Positions 63,653 through 64,000 of a stretch of DNA of 64,000 nucleotides are shown in pieces; the stretch's first letter is position 1, and each line of letters begins with the position of its first letter. The stretch spans positions 124,001 to 188,000 of the forward strand of contig NZ_JACAOS010000002.1 of the NCBI RefSeq assembly GCF_013386165.1, given 5' to 3'. Below the pieces are notes generated by a model. That model did not search any database, had not been told where the DNA came from, and saw nothing but the letters and a program-made list of their open reading frames with translations. The stretch comes from Pseudomonas gingeri (lineage in GTDB: Bacteria; Pseudomonadota; Gammaproteobacteria; Pseudomonadales; Pseudomonadaceae). The position numbers were made by a program, and so were the translations under genes.

Positions 63653-64000
63653 GCGCTATGTCAGCCGGCGAGCATCTTTCGATTCCACGGCATCCGCACC
63701 AACACACGGGCTAAACCACAAAAACCGGACCAGCCCGCAAACACGAGACCGGCCCCGACGAAGCCCGACAATAGTGGCAAATATGGACGGCGGAAATGAA
63801 GAGCGTCGGATGGACTTCGAATTGATCGCGAGGGTGCATGAACCACCTCGGGTAGGCCGTTACCGGTCGATTTGAAAAAACTCACGCCGGACGGCCATTC
63901 TCATAACGAGCCAATAGAGGCAGTATGCTATCGGTCTGCGGGTGCTTCAGCTGGTGGGCACCAAAACGAATAAGCGATTGAAAAAACGCTATAGGCTTTA
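63653..64000. other. Right-edge region, no identified gene
   Basis: I see no known gene. A 74-codon open frame on the - strand (63661-63885, GTG start) contains one hydrophobic segment ([19 protein letters not shown]), but its sequence has no family that I recognise. The last 100 bases contain no recognisable RNA or repeat. The sequence runs off the window. Confidence 0.3.

Overview
The window looks like a chromosomal segment of a Pseudomonas of the fluorescens type. The reasons are the high-GC codon use of most genes, the many short inverted REP-type repeats of the form TGTAGGAGC...GCTCCTACA between genes, a carnitine-type CoA-transferase cluster in the order known from Pseudomonas, and families common in that genus (GcvA-like LysR regulators, a Pls-like synthetase). 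No rRNA, tRNA, CRISPR array or complete insertion sequence was recognised. Family calls come from reading the sequence; no search was run.

Region 1 (about 0.27-19.8 kb, all on the + strand) is a cell-surface polysaccharide locus. gmd and a perosamine-type aminotransferase supply GDP-perosamine. A PglD/NeuD-like acetyltransferase probably N-acetylates it. Wzm and a short Wzt export the chain, and three glycosyltransferases (370, 764 and 549 aa, the 764 aa one a double-domain protein) probably build it. A second module follows: an FdtB-like aminotransferase, a GtrB-like GT2, an FdtD-like fusion of acetyltransferase and ketoisomerase, a GtrA-like flippase and two large GT-C-like membrane proteins. 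Together they could make dTDP-Fuc3NAc (or a close isomer), load it on undecaprenyl phosphate, flip it and attach it to the polymer outside the membrane. The far end is AT-rich and holds a decayed IS481-family transposase and an OafA-like acyltransferase.

Region 2 (20.5-45.3 kb) is a set of uptake and catabolic operons. A Fae homologue, an aldo/keto reductase, an aldehyde dehydrogenase and an MFS transporter form one (+). A leftward set follows: Fe(II)/2-oxoglutarate oxygenase, DddP-like M24 enzyme, peptide-type ABC importer and outer-membrane porin, with a divergent LysR gene. A third (+) group has a LysR regulator, aldehyde dehydrogenase, MFS transporter, enolase-superfamily protein and GMC oxidoreductase. 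Substrates are not known for any of the three; each has an odd key enzyme and is the best place to look for undescribed metabolism.

Region 3 (45.3-55.8 kb) has a secreted serine hydrolase, a small lipoprotein, a 3-hydroxyacyl-CoA dehydrogenase/thiolase pair with a divergent AraC-type regulator, an AhpD-like protein, a DJ-1/PfpI protein, and a dhcAB-atoB-like cluster with divergent LysR that probably handles dehydrocarnitine or another short 3-oxoacid.

Region 4 (55.8-64 kb) has small housekeeping-type genes, then a Pls-like single-module peptide synthetase (about 1347 aa) overlapping its own phosphopantetheinyl transferase, and a TSUP-type exporter. The last 350 bases hold nothing that I could identify.
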